DNA of 9,189 bases, from contig JAAZIZ010000107.1 of assembly GCA_012800565.1 (NCBI GenBank), positions 1 to 9,189 on the forward strand. The letters are read 5' to 3'. Origin of the DNA: Lentisphaerota bacterium. Lineage in GTDB: Bacteria; Verrucomicrobiota; Lentisphaeria; Oligosphaerales; Oligosphaeraceae. A program made the translations under genes and the position numbers. The notes under the pieces were generated by a model. The model had not been told where the DNA came from, made no database searches, and saw only the letters and a program-made list of their open reading frames with translations. Positions 6,644 through 9,189 of the stretch are shown here, one piece after another; positions within the stretch are counted from its first letter, which is position 1; each line of letters opens with the position of its first letter.

Positions 6644-8566
6644 TCAGTGCAGCATCACCTGTCCGCCGGTCACCGGGATGGCTTGTCCGGTCTCGTAATC
6701 CTGTTCCACACAGTAGATAATCGCTTTGGCTACATCGGCAGGCAGGCAACCGCGCCGCAGCGGTACCTTGTTTTCATAAAAACTGCGGACCTCGTCCACG
6801 GTCTTGGCGCCCGGGACTTTGCCGGTGGCCAGATATTGCACAAACAGACCTTTTTCGGGATCGCTCCACAGCGGTCCATCGTAATAATTGCCTGGGCAGA
6901 CACTGTTGACCTTGATACACTGCTCAACCAGCTCCTTGGCAAAACTCTGAGTCAGGCCTATGCCGCCGAATTTCGAGCCCGCATAAGCGCCATTTTTAAG
7001 GCTGCCCTCCAGCCCGCTTTTGGAATTGACCTGAACGATATCGGACCAGCGGCCGACGCCATCGACAATTTGCCGGGCCATGATTCTGGCCGCGTGCTTG
7101 ACACACAGGAAATAGCCCGTGTAGTTGATATTGGTCACAAAATCCCAGTCCTTCTTCGTCATTTCCAGGACTGAGCCGGCTCTCAGCACACCAGCATTGG
7201 CTACCAGCAGGTCCACCCCGCCGCACATCATAACGACGCTTTCGAACATCGCTGCTACAGATTCTTCGTCAGCGATATTCACTGTCACTGCGCGGGCCTG
7301 CCCGGAGCCATATTGGTCGCAGAGCTGCTGAGCGGCAGCCGCGGCACCTTCGCCATTCAAGTCAGCGATCACCACGATGGCACCATTGGCGGCCAGATAT
7401 TCCGCAATGCCCAGCCCGAAGCCTTGGGCACCGCCGGTGACCACACAGACATGCTGATGCAGGCGTCCCAACCCGGTCGCAGAAGCAACCTGGCGGCGGT
7501 ACGACTCGGCCTCCCAGTTTTCAATGAAAGTATACTCTGCCGGGGTAAGATAACGCGGGCCTCCGAACGCGGCGCTGTACTTCTCAATTTTAAGAGCATT
7601 CTCAAGGGTGGTTTGCACGCCCAACGCTTCTTTCAGGGTGCTTCCGACTGCAAACAGCGTCTGGTCGTCAGACAAACAGACGACTTTCGGCAGACAGCCA
7701 TGCTGCTGCTGGTAGGCGCTGATTGCCGCCCGGTTGGCAGGACCGGAAAAGGCGAACGATTTTGCATTCACTATGTGGTCGGGCGTCAATGGTCCGGCGA
7801 AAGCCGGATGCCGGCCCAGGCAATGGACCAGGGCCCGGTTGCCGCCCTGGTCAGCCAGCAGTGTCCGCAGGGCAGGGGCGGCTTTACTGACCACGCCCAT
7901 GTCGGCAGGGGCAAAATCCAGTTCTCCGTTGATTCCGGCCTGCTGATAGACCGTTGCCAGGGTCTTCAGCATGTCCGCATAAATCTGCTGGATTTCGGCT
8001 GTCGTGTCTGCCCCCACAAAAACACCGTGGTTCTGCAGGAAAACCACTTGCGGCTGCCGGCCGCGTTCAGCCCGGGCGGCATTCAGGGCCTGTTCCAGCA
8101 CTTTTGACAGAGTGCAGCCGGGATCGCAATAATCCAGCCAGAGTGCGTCCGGGAAAAGTCTGCGGCAGGCCACTTTACCATCACGCCCGCAAGTCAGGCC
8201 ATTGACGGTTGTAGGGTGGAGATGGACTACGAACTGATACTCAAGCAAATGGTGGGCCAGCGCCTCGACTGAGGGGCGACCGGCATTGTAGGGGCGGACG
8301 GCCGCGGACAGCGCGTCCTTGACTGCCGCCTCCCGGGTAACAGAGTCCATGCTCGTGGTATCCAGGCGCAGGATATCCTGCAAGGCAGTACGGTCCATCG
8401 CCAGAAACTGCTCCGGCTGGATGGTGGCCAGGGCCGCGCCGCTGGGTTTGATATACATCATATTCCCGATTTTGACCGAGGTGTTGCCGCCGCCCAGGAA
8501 CACATAATCGGGGTCTGAACCATACAGGCGGGAGAGTTCGGCAATTTGCAGTAAGGCAGTATTCAT
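6644..8566 (-). CDS. Bifunctional class II aldolase / short-chain dehydrogenase (RhaD-RhaE or sorbitol-6-P dehydrogenase type)
   Basis: This 640-residue protein has two catalytic domains. Residues 1 to about 230 are a class II aldolase/adducin fold: the phosphate-binding GGGNTS (25-30), the zinc ligands in HLHP (His115, His117) and NHGVF (His180). Residues about 235-350 form a connecting region. From about 370 to the end is an NAD(P)-dependent SDR: TGGAQGFGLG (377-386), NAG (457-459), a catalytic-serine region NSKSG (514-518), and the YxxxK pair Tyr528/Lys532. The C-terminus (YENKVPLRRGC and TGQAIPVTGGQVM) closely resembles sorbitol-6-phosphate 2-dehydrogenase (SrlD). The same aldolase-SDR architecture is known in rhamnulose-1-phosphate aldolase/lactaldehyde dehydrogenase fusions of about 690 residues, so this protein is slightly short. 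The likely role is cytoplasmic sugar-phosphate or sugar-alcohol catabolism; the exact substrate cannot be read from the sequence. No other rhamnose or sorbitol gene is adjacent. It starts at ATG 8566, 57 bases after the FtsZ-like gene, with no clear Shine-Dalgarno sequence. Confidence 0.87.
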   Translation of the reverse strand: MNTALLQIAELSRLYGSDPDYVFLGGGNTSVKIGNMMYIKPSGAALATIQPEQFLAMDRTALQDILRLDTTSMDSVTREAAVKDALSAAVRPYNAGRPSVEALAHHLLEYQFVVHLHPTTVNGLTCGRDGKVACRRLFPDALWLDYCDPGCTLSKVLEQALNAARAERGRQPQVVFLQNHGVFVGADTTAEIQQIYADMLKTLATVYQQAGINGELDFAPADMGVVSKAAPALRTLLADQGGNRALVHCLGRHPAFAGPLTPDHIVNAKSFAFSGPANRAAISAYQQQHGCLPKVVCLSDDQTLFAVGSTLKEALGVQTTLENALKIEKYSAAFGGPRYLTPAEYTFIENWEAESYRRQVASATGLGRLHQHVCVVTGGAQGFGLGIAEYLAANGAIVVIADLNGEGAAAAAQQLCDQYGSGQARAVTVNIADEESVAAMFESVVMMCGGVDLLVANAGVLRAGSVLEMTKKDWDFVTNINYTGYFLCVKHAARIMARQIVDGVGRWSDIVQVNSKSGLEGSLKNGAYAGSKFGGIGLTQSFAKELVEQCIKVNSVCPGNYYDGPLWSDPEKGLFVQYLATGKVPGAKTVDEVRSFYENKVPLRRGCLPADVAKAIIYCVEQDYETGQAIPVTGGQVMLH

Positions 8567-8623
8567 GGCGATGTCAGGTGTATTGCTTCCGGGTAAAATG
8601 AACCGAATCTAAGTTGGCGGCGG

Positions 8624-9189
8624 CTATTTGCCGTCGTCGATGTCAATCTTGAGACGCTGGAAAGTCGGCAGGTCGAAATTCTGCCCGTAGTAATTGCTGG
8701 GCAGCCCGCCGGTGAAAATTCCCCTTGGCTGGTCGCTGAAGATAAAGGTCAGCTGATTGGGGTCGTCTTTGCGGCCGCTTTTGGCCGGCGGACGGTTGCT
8801 GAACTTGAGCTTGGCAAACGGATGCAGAAAACCCAGGCAGCTCTCAGCCAGCCAGCGCGCCGCCTGAGGATATGCCTCATCACGCGCTTTGTGCAAAAAC
8901 AGATGTCCGAATTCGGCGCAGGGCAAAATCTGCACTGCCGGTGTAATTTCCCGCAATTGCTGCAGCCCGACCTCTGCCCGGGTATGCTGCGCGGGCGTAT
9001 CAAAACTGTGGGGCATGGCCACCACTGCCGCACAGGCCAGAGACTTTTGTTTGGCGTAACGCAGAGTCTCCAAAGTATAACAATAGCCAGTACGCCCGCC
9101 CAGTCCGGTCACCACCAGCAGCAGCTGGATAGTCGGAAAATGTGCATCCAGGGCCTGGTGCAGCATCTGCACTGCTGATTCCGCCAGCG
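8624..9189 (-). CDS. FtsZ-like GTPase-fold protein, N-terminus missing (partial)
   Basis: The reading frame is open to the right window edge; the visible part is 187 residues, ending in TAG at 8624-8626. A GTG at 9172 lies inside the frame, but homology to FtsZ continues upstream of it, so it is probably not the start. The segment GLGGRTGYC (about 9106-9080) aligns with the FtsZ/tubulin signature GMGGGTGTG. It is followed, as in FtsZ, by a helix, a strand (ACAAVVAMPHSF, like AVVTKPFSF), a helix with EVGLQQLRE, and a strand ending in ILP. The third glycine of the loop is Arg and the final TG is YC, so GTP binding may be altered. FtsZ normally has about 120 more residues of C-terminal subdomain; here only about 60 residues lead to a polar, basic linker. 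The last 30 residues (YYGQNFDLPTFQRLKIDID) resemble the FtsZ C-terminal peptide (DLDIPTFLR), which binds FtsA/ZipA-type partners. This is a divergent paralogue rather than a standard FtsZ; its function is not known to me. Family assignment is moderately sure. Confidence 0.68.
   Translation of the reverse strand, partial: LAESAVQMLHQALDAHFPTIQLLLVVTGLGGRTGYCYTLETLRYAKQKSLACAAVVAMPHSFDTPAQHTRAEVGLQQLREITPAVQILPCAEFGHLFLHKARDEAYPQAARWLAESCLGFLHPFAKLKFSNRPPAKSGRKDDPNQLTFIFSDQPRGIFTGGLPSNYYGQNFDLPTFQRLKIDIDDGK

Noticed and set aside
7313..8107. Plus-strand open frame of 264 residues
   Set aside because: It is antisense to the well-supported aldolase/SDR gene and shows no domain motifs.
8567..8623. 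Promoter or terminator between the FtsZ-like and aldolase genes
   Set aside because: The gap is somewhat AT-richer, but no paired -35/-10 boxes or hairpin with a T-run could be defended.

Overview
The window is a single run of eight co-directional genes, all read on the minus strand, so transcription runs from high to low coordinates. It is compact: about 95% is coding and no gene-free stretch exceeds about 140 bases. The sequence is fairly GC-rich. The mix of families suggests a Gram-negative-type bacterium of the PVC group, perhaps Lentisphaerota. The pointers are a divergent FtsZ relative, a PIG-L deacetylase, a small exported dual-specificity-type phosphatase, a class II aldolase/SDR fusion, and a cluster of short GGGACGTAT repeats. 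This placement is inference; there is no rRNA or other decisive marker.

Layout in order of transcription: (1) 9189-8624, the C-terminal part of an FtsZ-like protein cut by the window edge; (2) 8566-6644, a two-domain class II aldolase plus short-chain dehydrogenase resembling sorbitol-6-phosphate dehydrogenase; (3) 6587-5763, a PIG-L type N-deacetylase; (4) 5705-4974, a seven-helix hemolysin III/PAQR membrane protein; (5) 4967-4188, a SpoU/TrmH-type RNA 2'-O-methyltransferase; (6) 4152-3568, an exported tyrosine/dual-specificity phosphatase; (7) 3542-834, a 902-residue fusion of a DUF4910 (M28-like) aminopeptidase, a predicted winged-helix segment and an AAC(3)-type N-acetyltransferase; (8) 796-140, a class I SAM-dependent methyltransferase. 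Bases 1-139 hold the GGGACGTAT repeats and no convincing gene.

Gaps are 57, 56, 57, 6, 35, 25 and 37 bases, compatible with one long transcript or a few overlapping ones. I found no convincing promoter or rho-independent terminator. Functions are mixed: cell division or cytoskeleton, sugar metabolism, RNA modification and small-molecule acetylation/deacetylation. This looks more like packed chromosomal genes than one pathway. The one possible functional link is that the PIG-L deacetylase, the AAC(3) acetyltransferase domain and the aldolase/SDR could all act on sugars or amino sugars.

The most unusual items are the peptidase-winged helix-AAC(3) fusion, the FtsZ-like protein with a degenerate nucleotide-binding loop and an FtsZ-like tail, and the GGGACGTAT repeat cluster. 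No mobile element, CRISPR array, tRNA or rRNA was seen.
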